Below, in pieces: positions 8,790 to 16,717 of a DNA stretch of 64,000 bases. The translations under genes were made by a program, and so were the position numbers. This DNA is from [Clostridium] innocuum (GTDB lineage: Bacteria; Bacillota_I; Bacilli_A; Erysipelotrichales; Erysipelotrichaceae), in assembly GCA_012317185.1 (NCBI GenBank), contig CP048838.1:2108001-2172000 (forward strand). Direction: 5' to 3'. Every line of letters starts with the position of its first letter. The first letter of the stretch is position 1. The notes under the pieces are model-generated. The model ran no database searches and was not told where the DNA came from. It was given only the letters and a program-made list of their open reading frames with translations.

Positions 8790-8806
8790 AAAATGGCAGT
8801 GAACGA

Positions 8807-8836
8807 TTGACAAAGGATACCCAAATTGGATATACT
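8807..8836 (+). promoter_or_regulatory. Promoter of leuS
   Basis: TTGACA (8807-8812), 18-bp spacer, TATACT (8831-8836). Transcription should begin near 8843 and run through the T-box leader. Confidence 0.75.
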
Positions 8837-8842
8837 ATTAAA

Positions 8843-9060
8843 GTATAAAGGCTGAGAATTAAAGTAGTACCTTGTGGAAGTGTCACAGAGAGTCGGTGTT
8901 GCTGAGAACCGATACATAAAAGCTTGCGGAACTTGTTAAGGAGCTGATAGCTTGCTATCCGTTTGACTTCGCGTTAAGAAGAAATGAAGGGCACTTGTAC
9001 AAGTGAACTAAGGTGGTACCGCGTTAATTATGACGTCCTTAGAGATAAGGGCGTTTTTTA
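8843..9060 (+). ncRNA. T-box leader of leuS
   Basis: Transcription-attenuating leader that senses uncharged tRNA. The T-box sequence AAGGTGGTACCGCG is at 9010-9023, followed by a terminator (CGTCCTTA 9034-9041 with TAAGGGCG 9046-9053, then TTTTTT). The AGAGAGTCGG/GCTGAGAACCGA region of stem I is at about 8887-8912. A CTT leucine codon at 8932-8934, preceded by GGAA, is the likely specifier; that position is tentative. Uncharged tRNA-Leu would stabilise the antiterminator and switch on leuS. Confidence 0.92.
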
Positions 9061-9086
9061 TTTGATATGTAAAGGAGAATGCAGTT

Positions 9087-11486
9087 ATGAATTACAACCA
9101 TCAGGAAGTAGAAAAAAAGTGGCAGAGCTACTGGCTGAACAACAAAACCTTTGCCTGCGATGCATGGGATTTTGATAAGCCGAAGTGCTATGTTCTGGAT
9201 ATGTTCCCATATCCGAGCGGAAACGGACTTCATGTCGGACATCCGGAGGGCTACACCGCAACGGATATCGTGTGCCGTATGAAGCGTATGCAGGGGCGCA
9301 ATGTCCTGCATCCAATGGGCTGGGATGCCTTTGGATTACCGGCAGAGCAGTTTGCCATCACAACAGGAAATCATCCTGCAGAGTTCACAAAGATGAATAT
9401 CGATCATTTCCGTGAACAGATTCGTGCGCTGGGCTTTTCCTATGACTGGGACCGTGAAATATCCACGACGGATCCAAGCTACTACAAGTGGACACAGTGG
9501 ATTTTTCTGAAGCTGTATGACAAGGGACTTGCCTATGTGGATGAAATTCCTGTCAACTGGTGTCCGGAGCTGGGAACCGTGCTTGCCAATGAAGAGGTCA
9601 TCGACGGCAAGAGTGAGCGTGGAGGCTTCCCGGTTATCCGCAAGCCGATGCGCCAGTGGGTACTGAAAATCACAGAATATGCAGAACGTCTGCTGGAGGA
9701 TCTTGAGCTGTGCGACTGGCCGACCTCCACCAAGGAAATGCAGATCAACTGGATTGGAAAATCCAAGGGTGCCAATGTCGTGTTCAAAATCAAGGATACA
9801 AAGAAGGAATTCACCGTGTTTACAACACGCTGCGATACCCTGTTCGGGGCAACGTACTGCGTTATGGCACCGGAGCATCCGTATGTGGATGAAATTACGA
9901 CGAAGGAACAAAAGGAAGCAATTGATGCATATAAAACAGCATGTGCTACGAAATCCGACCTGGAGCGTACCGAACTGAACAAGGAAAAAACCGGTGTCTT
10001 CACCGGTGCCTATGCGATCAATCCGGTAAATGGAAAAGAAGTGCCAATCTGGATTTCCGATTATGTGCTGGCAAGCTATGGAACCGGAGCCATCATGGCG
10101 GTTCCTGCACATGATACGCGTGACTGGGAATTTGCTAAGAAGTTTGGCATTGCTATCATTCCGGTTTTAGAGGGCGGCGATGTGACACAGGAGGCTTATA
10201 CCGAAGATGGTGTGCATATCAATTCCGGATTCCTTGACGGCATGGGAAAACAGGAGGCAATTGATACGATGATTGCCTGGCTGGAAGAGCATGCATGCGG
10301 CTGTGCCAAGACGACCTATAAGCTGCGTGACTGGCTGTTCTCCAGACAGCGTTACTGGGGAGAGCCAATCCCGATCATACATATGGAGGATGGTACAACC
10401 CGTACGGTGGATATCGATGAACTGCCGCTGGAGCTGCCGGAAACAAAAAACTTTAAGCCGAGTGGTTCCGGAGAATCCCCGCTTGCACATTGTGAAGACT
10501 GGCTGAATGTGGAAATCGACGGAGTGAAGGGAAAACGCGAAACGAATACGATGCCGCAGTGGGCTGGCTCCTGCTGGTATTATCTGCGCTACATCGATCC
10601 GAAAAACGATGATGCGATTGCGGCAGAGGAGCTGCTGAAGCACTGGCTGCCGGTTGATCTGTATGTCGGTGGTGCCGAGCATGCGGTTCTGCATCTGCTG
10701 TACGCACGCTTCTGGCACAAGGTGCTGTATGACTGCGGTGTGGTGCCGACAAAGGAACCGTTCCAGAGATTGTTCCATCAGGGAATGATTCTGGGAGAGA
10801 ACAATGAAAAAATGTCAAAATCCAGAGGCAATGTTGTAAATCCGGACGATATCGTGGAAAGCCATGGTGCCGATGCACTGCGTGTCTATGAAATGTTCAT
10901 GGGACCGCTGGAGGCAGCACTGCCTTGGAGTACCACAGGTCTGGATGGGGCAAGAAGATGGCTGGATCGTGTTTGGAGATTGTACACGGACTATGATAAA
11001 TTCACAGAAGCCAATGATGGAAAGCTGGATAAGGTATACCATGCGACCGTTAAGAAGGTAACCAATGATGTGGAGACTCTGAATCTGAACACCGCAATTT
11101 CACAGATGATGATTTTCATCAATGAATGCTATAAGGCAGAAAGCATTTATGTGGAATACGCAAAGGGCTTTGCCAAGATGTTCGCCTGCTTTGCACCGCA
11201 TATGGGGGAGGAAATCTGGAGTACGGTGTTTGGCGGATGCGGAACGATTACCTATGAGCCATGGCCGACCTATGATGAAGCCAAGCTGGTTGAGGATGTC
11301 ATTGAGGTCATCGTACAGGTAAACGGCAAGCTGCGTGGAAAATTCACGACGGAAGCCGGCAGTGATGAGGAAGCCATGAAGAAACAGGCATTGGAAATCA
11401 GCGCAGTTGCGGCACAGATTGAAGGAAAGACGATACGTAAAATCATTGTCGTCAAGGGCAAGGTTGTAAATATCGTTGCGAATTAA
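9087..11486 (+). CDS. leuS: Leucyl-tRNA synthetase
   Basis: Class I aminoacyl-tRNA synthetase that charges tRNA-Leu. The 799-aa protein has the HIGH-type motif HVGH at residues 49-52 in the family context PYPSGNGLHVGHPEGY, a CP1 editing domain in the middle (TTRCDTLFGATY and the GTGAIMAVPAHDTRDWEFA threonine/aspartate region), and KMSKS near residue 574. AGGAG lies upstream. The T-box leader directly in front explains amino-acid-specific regulation. Confidence 0.98.
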   Translation: MNYNHQEVEKKWQSYWLNNKTFACDAWDFDKPKCYVLDMFPYPSGNGLHVGHPEGYTATDIVCRMKRMQGRNVLHPMGWDAFGLPAEQFAITTGNHPAEFTKMNIDHFREQIRALGFSYDWDREISTTDPSYYKWTQWIFLKLYDKGLAYVDEIPVNWCPELGTVLANEEVIDGKSERGGFPVIRKPMRQWVLKITEYAERLLEDLELCDWPTSTKEMQINWIGKSKGANVVFKIKDTKKEFTVFTTRCDTLFGATYCVMAPEHPYVDEITTKEQKEAIDAYKTACATKSDLERTELNKEKTGVFTGAYAINPVNGKEVPIWISDYVLASYGTGAIMAVPAHDTRDWEFAKKFGIAIIPVLEGGDVTQEAYTEDGVHINSGFLDGMGKQEAIDTMIAWLEEHACGCAKTTYKLRDWLFSRQRYWGEPIPIIHMEDGTTRTVDIDELPLELPETKNFKPSGSGESPLAHCEDWLNVEIDGVKGKRETNTMPQWAGSCWYYLRYIDPKNDDAIAAEELLKHWLPVDLYVGGAEHAVLHLLYARFWHKVLYDCGVVPTKEPFQRLFHQGMILGENNEKMSKSRGNVVNPDDIVESHGADALRVYEMFMGPLEAALPWSTTGLDGARRWLDRVWRLYTDYDKFTEANDGKLDKVYHATVKKVTNDVETLNLNTAISQMMIFINECYKAESIYVEYAKGFAKMFACFAPHMGEEIWSTVFGGCGTITYEPWPTYDEAKLVEDVIEVIVQVNGKLRGKFTTEAGSDEEAMKKQALEISAVAAQIEGKTIRKIIVVKGKVVNIVAN

Positions 11487-11526
11487 AAAAAGCAATGCTG
11501 CTGGATTCATTGAAAATAGAGCAGAT

Positions 11527-11562
11527 AAAAAGCGGACTCCATAGAGGAACTCCGCTTTTTTT
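11527..11562 (+). terminator. Intrinsic terminator after leuS
   Basis: AAAAAGCGGA (11527-11536) pairs with TCCGCTTTTT (11551-11560), followed by more T. The remaining 240 nt up to 11804 hold only a weak promoter candidate. Confidence 0.8.
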
Positions 11563-11724
11563 GCGTTCCTTTTTGTTATCAGTTGGAGCAATTGAGGCCA
11601 TATTTCAAAAATGAATACATTGATACCGCATACTACTTGTTTTGCAGTCGGGGTATGTATACGCAAGTATAAGCTGACAAGAAGCAGTATACAGTAGATG
11701 TGCATTCCTTTGGCATCAAAAGCA

Positions 11725-11752
11725 TTGAAAAAAAACGTAAAGAAAGTAAATA
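11725..11752 (+). promoter_or_regulatory. Possible promoter for the yitT-like gene
   Basis: TTGAAA (11725-11730), 16-bp spacer, TAAATA (11747-11752). This is the best match in the gap, but the -10 is weak. Confidence 0.3.
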
Positions 11753-11804
11753 AAAACACGCCATTCTGGAATACTAAGGTAGTATATGCAGAGAAGGAGG
11801 GAGT

Positions 11805-12674
11805 ATGATGAGAAAACAGAATAAAGAGCTGTCAAGAGCGATTTTTACGCTGGGATGTGTTCTTTTATCGGCACTGCTGCAGACCTATGTTATACAATCC
11901 ATGATGCAGCCGATGGGGTTGCTATCGGGAGGCTTTACAGGGCTGGCAATTCTGCTGGATCGTATTGCCGGTGTCGCAGGCTTTCCGTTTTCCGTTTCAG
12001 CAGGAATACTCATGCTGAATATACCGCTGGCACTGCTTTGCTATCGGGGATTAAGTAAACGCTTTACCCTCTATTCCAGTATCCAGTTTATCTCCTCCAG
12101 TATCTTCCTGCAGCTGTTTCATTTTCAACCAATCTTTCATGATCTTTTGCTGCAGGTGCTGTTCGGTGGCTTTTTGTACGGCTTCAGCGCTGTCATCGCA
12201 CTGCGGGGGAATGCATCAACCGGAGGTACGGATTTTATTGCATTGTATGTTTCCAACCGTCTGGGAAAATCCATATGGAGCTATGTGTTTATTGGAAATA
12301 CAATCCTGCTTTGTATATCCGGTCTTCTGTTTGGCTGGCTGTATGCAGGCTACTCTATCATTTTTCAATATATCACAACCAGAACGATTGAAATGTTCTA
12401 TCATCGTTATGAACGTGTGACCCTTGAAATCATGACCAGAAACAAAGGCGAAGTACGGGATGCCTATATCCGCCGGTATGAGCACGGCATTACCATCATA
12501 CCGGCTTATGGCGGCTACAGTCATAATCGAATCTATCTGCTGCGAACAGTTGTATCCGCTTATGAGGTGTATGACATCATACAGCTTGTCAGAAAAACAG
12601 ACCCGGATGTTCTGGTCAATGTGATAAAAACAGAACAGTTCTATGGCTCGTTTTACCAGCAGCCGCTGGAGTAA
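11805..12674 (+). CDS. YitT family membrane protein (DUF161/DUF2179)
   Basis: A 289-residue protein with five or six N-terminal membrane segments followed by a soluble C-terminal DUF2179 domain (from about residue 200, including GITIIPAYGGYSH and DPDVLVNVIKTEQFYGSF). The conserved QPMGLLSGGFTGLAILLD and RGNASTGGTDFIALYVS blocks define the family. The molecular role of YitT proteins is not established. Two consecutive ATGs follow GGAGGG; the first is used here. Confidence 0.92.
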   Translation: MMRKQNKELSRAIFTLGCVLLSALLQTYVIQSMMQPMGLLSGGFTGLAILLDRIAGVAGFPFSVSAGILMLNIPLALLCYRGLSKRFTLYSSIQFISSSIFLQLFHFQPIFHDLLLQVLFGGFLYGFSAVIALRGNASTGGTDFIALYVSNRLGKSIWSYVFIGNTILLCISGLLFGWLYAGYSIIFQYITTRTIEMFYHRYERVTLEIMTRNKGEVRDAYIRRYEHGITIIPAYGGYSHNRIYLLRTVVSAYEVYDIIQLVRKTDPDVLVNVIKTEQFYGSFYQQPLE

Positions 12675-12697
12675 CCATTTGCAGGAGGTTGGAAAAG

Positions 12698-12781
12698 ATG
12701 ATTGCTTTGTACAATAAAAAAGTACAGAGCCTGCTATTGACATGCTTATCATTCTTGTGTATTATTGTATTAGATGCTTAA
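12698..12781 (+). CDS. Possible 27-aa hydrophobic small protein
   Basis: A short frame begins 9 nt after a consensus AGGAGG (12683-12688). It encodes a basic start (YNKK) followed by a single hydrophobic stretch (about residues 10-25) and ends at 12781. It sits between the yitT-like gene and the acyltransferase and overlaps the acyltransferase promoter and inverted repeat. The only evidence is the ribosome-binding site and the membrane-helix-like composition, so it may be chance. Confidence 0.25.
   Translation: MIALYNKKVQSLLLTCLSFLCIIVLDA
12737..12765 (+). promoter_or_regulatory. Strong promoter of the acyltransferase gene
   Basis: TTGACA (12737-12742), 17-bp spacer, TATTAT (12760-12765). 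It gives a leader of about 57 nt. The -10 lies within the left arm of the inverted repeat described next. Confidence 0.7.
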
Positions 12782-12789
12782 TACAATAA
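12762..12789. promoter_or_regulatory. Perfect 11-bp inverted repeat over the promoter start site (operator candidate)
   Basis: TTATTGTATTA (12762-12772) is the exact reverse complement of TAATACAATAA (12779-12789), separated by GATGCT. The element covers the -10 and the predicted start of transcription, the classic position of a repressor operator. No T-run follows, so it is not a terminator. Confidence 0.6.
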
Positions 12790-12828
12790 GCAGATATATT
12801 TGATGAAGGAACGTGTGGAGGGCAGTAT

Positions 12829-14070
12829 ATGACCTGGAAGAAAAGAAATATCATTATCATAACCATGAATTTTCTTGCCCTGCTGCTGTATATGACAACG
12901 ATGCTGCAAAGGGAAAATCCGATTGGACAAACACTGACGGTAATCCTGCTTGCCGCTTCCGGCTCCTTACTTGTGATCCGTATGGAAACACACATGGCGT
13001 TTCATGCACAAACAAAACAGCTGCAATACCAAAATCTTGATTTGTTTCGTTTTCTTTCCTCAATCATCATCATTGTGCTTCATGTACGTCCCTTCTTCAC
13101 AGTATCCTATGAAATTGATATGGCAATCAATAATATCATCGGCAGAATCTGTGTGCCGTTCTTCTTTTTCATCAGTGGTTATTTCGCTGCAAAGCAGGAA
13201 CAGAAAAAGCCGGATTACATCCGTTCCTATATCCGTTCCATGATCCCGGTATATCTGCTGTGGAGCGCATTGTATCTGCCATGGTCACTATCCCTGGCTG
13301 CTCCTTATATCCAGCAGGTATCGGGTCTGCTTTGTACAATTGGGTTACCTACTGCCATACAGAATCTGCTTCTGCTTTTATTGGTTCCTCTGGCAGTGAT
13401 CGTCGCCCTGTTGTATTCCGGAGTGTATTATCATCTCTGGTATTTCCCGGCACTTCTGCTTTCCATGCTTGTTCTGCGCTGGTGGAAGAGGAAGTATTCC
13501 CTAAGGGTACTGCTTACGGTTTCCTTTGTTCTGCTGCTGTTTGGCGCCACAGAGACCTATTACGGCTTTTGCGGTCAGTTTTTCCAATCCCTGCTTCACT
13601 ATTATTATGCGGTTTTTTTCACAACCCGTAATTTCCTGTTCTTCGCCTTGTTTTATGTCACCTTGGGCTATTGGATGGGAAAGCAGGAGCAGCCCGCTTC
13701 TTCTCTGTGCTTTTTAAAGCTGCTGCTCAGTATTGCCGCCTTAGTCGGGGAAGGAATGCTACTGCAGACAACACAGCGTCTGGACAGCAATATTCTGCTT
13801 GCCTGTGTGCCGCTGGTTTATTATTTGTTCTCCTGTCTGCTGTATACGAATATCCATGTGCCTCAGCTTTCAGAAATTCCGTTTCGAGCGATATCCAAAT
13901 ACTATTATCTCGTTCATCCCCTGATGATACTGTTTGTCCATGCATGGTTTCCACAGGTGGATTCCTTCTGGATGGCTGTCGCAAAGGTAATGTGTGTCCT
14001 GTGCTGTACGCATATCTGTACGCTTTTGCTCATACATATGAAAAAGCGCTATCCCGTAGTTCCGCTGTGA
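12829..14070 (+). CDS. Acyltransferase-3 family membrane protein (OafA-like)
   Basis: Integral membrane O-acyltransferase of 413 aa with about ten helices. Such enzymes move acetyl or succinyl groups onto surface sugars or peptidoglycan. Family features are the start of the domain at NLDLFRFLSSIIIIVLHV (conserved His in the first domain helix), the RICVPFFFFISGYF block and the C-terminal YYLVHPLMI histidine. The first roughly 65 residues add two extra helices before the domain. No sugar or polysaccharide genes are nearby, so the substrate is unknown. The perfect inverted repeat at its promoter suggests control by a dedicated repressor. Confidence 0.85.
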   Translation: MTWKKRNIIIITMNFLALLLYMTTMLQRENPIGQTLTVILLAASGSLLVIRMETHMAFHAQTKQLQYQNLDLFRFLSSIIIIVLHVRPFFTVSYEIDMAINNIIGRICVPFFFFISGYFAAKQEQKKPDYIRSYIRSMIPVYLLWSALYLPWSLSLAAPYIQQVSGLLCTIGLPTAIQNLLLLLLVPLAVIVALLYSGVYYHLWYFPALLLSMLVLRWWKRKYSLRVLLTVSFVLLLFGATETYYGFCGQFFQSLLHYYYAVFFTTRNFLFFALFYVTLGYWMGKQEQPASSLCFLKLLLSIAALVGEGMLLQTTQRLDSNILLACVPLVYYLFSCLLYTNIHVPQLSEIPFRAISKYYYLVHPLMILFVHAWFPQVDSFWMAVAKVMCVLCCTHICTLLLIHMKKRYPVVPL

Positions 14071-14217
14071 TAGTCAACGGATACCGTAAGCAGATGGCAA
14101 CAGTATCCGTGCAGTTATGTCTTCGCTTTGAGGAATATGTTGCTGTTATATCCTAGCATCCATGGTGTTTTTCTCTTGGATATGGCACCAGGGAAATTGC
14201 ATCTTTTTGATATTTTA

Positions 14218-14246
14218 TTGTCACAATATATAAATTCTGCTATAAT
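14218..14246 (+). promoter_or_regulatory. Promoter of yebC
   Basis: TTGTCA (14218-14223), 17-bp spacer, TATAAT (14241-14246), with an extended -10 TGC just upstream. Confidence 0.8.
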
Positions 14247-14275
14247 GGTAAAGGAAATTTGGAAGGTGATTAAAA

Positions 14276-15013
14276 ATGGGTAGACATTTTGAAGTGCGTG
14301 CCGCTTCTATGGCAAAAACCGCTGCGGTAAAAGCAAAACTATATTCCCGTTATGGAAAAGAAATACTGATGGCTGCGAAGTCCGGTGTGCCTGATCCAGA
14401 CATGAATGCTTCTTTGAAGAAAGTAATCGAGCGTGCAAAGGCAAACCAGGTTCCTGCGGATGTTATCAAGCGTGCGATTGAAAAAGCCAAGGGTGGAACG
14501 AATGAAAACTATTCTGCGGCTACATATGAAGGCTTTGGTGCCGGCGGTCAGGCTACGATCATTATTGACTGTCTGACGGATAATGCGAACCGTACCATTG
14601 CAGATCTGCGTGGATGCTTTAACAAGTCACATGCGAAAATCGGTGTCAGCGGCTGTGTTTCCTTTAATTATGAACACGTTGGATTGATTTCCATAAAGTA
14701 TGATGATGAAGAGGCGATGATGGACGCGCTGATCATGGCTGAGGTTGATCTGAAGGATATCGAAGTCGAGGAAGGTCAGATGACCATTACCGTAGAGCCG
14801 ACAGAGCTGAATAAGGCAAAGGATGCCATTGAGGAGCTGATTCCTGAAGTATCCTTTGATATTCTGGAAGATACCATGCTTCCAAATGAATATGTGGAGC
14901 TTGAGGGTGAGGATCTGATGCTGTTCCAGCGTTTGGTGACTCTGTTGAATGAGGTGGATGATGTTCAGCAGGTATATCATAATGTACGCAATATTAACGA
15001 TTCTGTAGAATAA
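14276..15013 (+). CDS. YebC/PmpR (TACO1) family protein
   Basis: A 245-aa member of the universal YebC family, annotated as a DNA-binding regulator but now linked mainly to relief of ribosome stalling. The N-terminus MGRHFEVRAASMAKT and the SGVPDPDMNASLKKVIERAKANQVPADVI region are diagnostic, followed by YEGFGAGGQATIIIDCLTDNANRT and the C-terminal domain. It is monocistronic, with a good promoter and its own terminator. Confidence 0.95.
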   Translation: MGRHFEVRAASMAKTAAVKAKLYSRYGKEILMAAKSGVPDPDMNASLKKVIERAKANQVPADVIKRAIEKAKGGTNENYSAATYEGFGAGGQATIIIDCLTDNANRTIADLRGCFNKSHAKIGVSGCVSFNYEHVGLISIKYDDEEAMMDALIMAEVDLKDIEVEEGQMTITVEPTELNKAKDAIEELIPEVSFDILEDTMLPNEYVELEGEDLMLFQRLVTLLNEVDDVQQVYHNVRNINDSVE

Positions 15014-15016
15014 GAG

Positions 15017-15046
15017 AAAAGGACGGTGCACAGCATTGTCCTTTTT
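15017..15046 (+). terminator. Intrinsic terminator after yebC
   Basis: AAAAGGAC (15017-15024) pairs with GTCCTTTT (15038-15045), with a following T. Confidence 0.8.
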
Positions 15047-15057
15047 AAAATAAAGGA

Positions 15058-15086
15058 TTGACAAAAAAAGAGGAAATGAGTACACT
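15058..15086 (+). promoter_or_regulatory. Promoter of hisS-aspS
   Basis: TTGACA (15058-15063), 17-bp spacer, TACACT (15081-15086), directly behind the yebC terminator. Confidence 0.75.
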
Positions 15087-15092
15087 ATAAGT

Positions 15093-15308
15093 ACATCCGA
15101 TGAAAAAGAGAGGCTTTGTGAAATGTAGTGCAGAGAGAGGAACAGCTGGTGAGAGTTCCTTCTATAAGTAGCACAGCCGGACACTTTGGAGGGATTATCA
15201 GGAAATGGATAATCGTAATCAACCTGCGTTAAAGGTCAAGCTGCACTCGGTGTGAGTGAAATAAGGTGGTACCGCGTTCCCGACGTCCTTTGTTGGTGGC
15301 GCGTTTTT
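15093..15308 (+). ncRNA. T-box leader of hisS-aspS
   Basis: The T-box sequence AAGGTGGTACCGCG is at 15263-15276. The terminator uses the CGCG that ends the T-box (15273-15276) paired with CGCG at 15300-15303 and further wobble pairs, then TTTTT. Stem I carries GGACAC at 15179-15184, so CAC (histidine) at 15182-15184 is the likely specifier. The leader should respond to uncharged tRNA-His and also governs aspS downstream. Confidence 0.92.
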
Positions 15309-15367
15309 ATTTTAAGCTGTCTGTTTTCAGGCAGTATGATAAGGTAATGTATAGAGGAGGTAATGAA

Positions 15368-16705
15368 ATGAGCTATCAGGTACCAAGAGGAACACAGGAT
15401 ATTTTGCCAAATGAAATAAGTAAATGGCACCGTTTGGAAGAGCTGATCCGTCAGTTTACATATGTTTACAACTATCAGGAAATCCGGACACCGATTTTTG
15501 AACATACCAATGTCTTTAAAAGAGGAAATGATTCCAGTGATATGGTCAATAAGGAAATGTATACCTTCCAGCTGGAAAACAGCTCAACTTCACTGACGCT
15601 GCGTCCGGAGGGGACGGCAGGTGTTGCCAGAGCATTTGTCGAACATAAAATGTATGGATATGCTGACCTGCCGATGAAGATGTACTATGTGGGACCGCAA
15701 TGCCGTCATGAACGCCCGCAAAAGGGCAGAATGCGTATCTTCAATCAGTTTGGTGTTGAGGTCATCGGTGCCAAAAGTCCGTTGCTGGATGTGGAAACGA
15801 TTGCACTTGGATGGTCGTTTATCTCGGCGCTTGGCTTGAAGGATATGAAGGTGCTGATCAATACGCTTGGGGATGATGCATCCCGTGCCGCCTACCGTGA
15901 GGCTTTGAAGGAGCATTTTAAAAACGATATTGACCATATGTGTACAGACTGCAAGCGTCGCTATGAGCAGAATCCGCTGCGTATTCTGGATTGTAAGATT
16001 GATCATGATCTGGATGTCATGAAGCAGGTTCCCAAGATGGCGGATTATCTGAATGAGGAAAGCAAGACATATTTTGAACAGGTTCTGGAAGGGCTGGATG
16101 CTTTGGGTATTCCTTATGAGGTGGATGATAAGCTGGTGCGTGGTCTGGATTACTATACGCATACTGTATTTGAAGTCGTTTCTGTAAATAAGGAAATGGG
16201 GGCACAGTCAACGGTATTTGCCGGTGGACGCTATGACGGACTTGTCGAATATTTCGGCGGACCTGAAGGAATGAGCGGAATCGGCTGGGCAATGGGTCTG
16301 GAGCGTCTGTTGATTGCTTTAGAGGCGGAAGGAATTTCCCTGGTGGATGAGGACAGTCTGGATGTGTATGTATTGTGTCTGTCACCGAAGGCATCCACGA
16401 CCGTTTTACAGGTCGTGACACAGCTTCGTGCCGCAGGATATCGTACGGATACGGATTATCTGAATCGATCCATGAAGGCACAGTTTAAGACAGTCGACCG
16501 CAAGCATGCCAAGGTTGCCATTATGATCGGAGAGCAGGATCTGGAAAGCGGCAGTGCTGCTGTGAAGAATATTGAAACAAAGGAAAAGACGGAGGTGGCA
16601 TTTGATTCCATCGTTGAGGCAATCGACGCCATGTTCGGTGAAGCAGAGGAAGAACATACCTGTACGTGCGGGGAGGAACACTGTACCTGCCAAAAGGAAC
16701 AATAG
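15368..16705 (+). CDS. hisS: Histidyl-tRNA synthetase with cysteine-rich C-terminal tail
   Basis: Class II synthetase that charges tRNA-His, 445 aa from the ATG at 15368 (preceded by GAGGAGGTAATGAA; the upstream in-frame extension overlaps the T-box leader and is rejected). Motif 1 starts in the PRGTQDILPNE region, motif 2 includes RPEGTAGVARAF and the FNQFGVEVIG block, and the histidine-A motif is LVRGLDYYTHTVFEV. The anticodon domain follows. The last roughly 19 residues are unusual, with HTCTCGEEHCTC giving four Cys and two His. aspS begins 12 nt later. Confidence 0.97.
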   Translation: MSYQVPRGTQDILPNEISKWHRLEELIRQFTYVYNYQEIRTPIFEHTNVFKRGNDSSDMVNKEMYTFQLENSSTSLTLRPEGTAGVARAFVEHKMYGYADLPMKMYYVGPQCRHERPQKGRMRIFNQFGVEVIGAKSPLLDVETIALGWSFISALGLKDMKVLINTLGDDASRAAYREALKEHFKNDIDHMCTDCKRRYEQNPLRILDCKIDHDLDVMKQVPKMADYLNEESKTYFEQVLEGLDALGIPYEVDDKLVRGLDYYTHTVFEVVSVNKEMGAQSTVFAGGRYDGLVEYFGGPEGMSGIGWAMGLERLLIALEAEGISLVDEDSLDVYVLCLSPKASTTVLQVVTQLRAAGYRTDTDYLNRSMKAQFKTVDRKHAKVAIMIGEQDLESGSAAVKNIETKEKTEVAFDSIVEAIDAMFGEAEEEHTCTCGEEHCTCQKEQ

Positions 16706-16717
16706 GGAGGCAAGCAT

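Noticed and set aside
13671..14156. 161-codon plus-strand frame overlapping the end of the acyltransferase
   Set aside because: Out of frame with a strong membrane protein gene and no ribosome-binding site; looks like a shadow.
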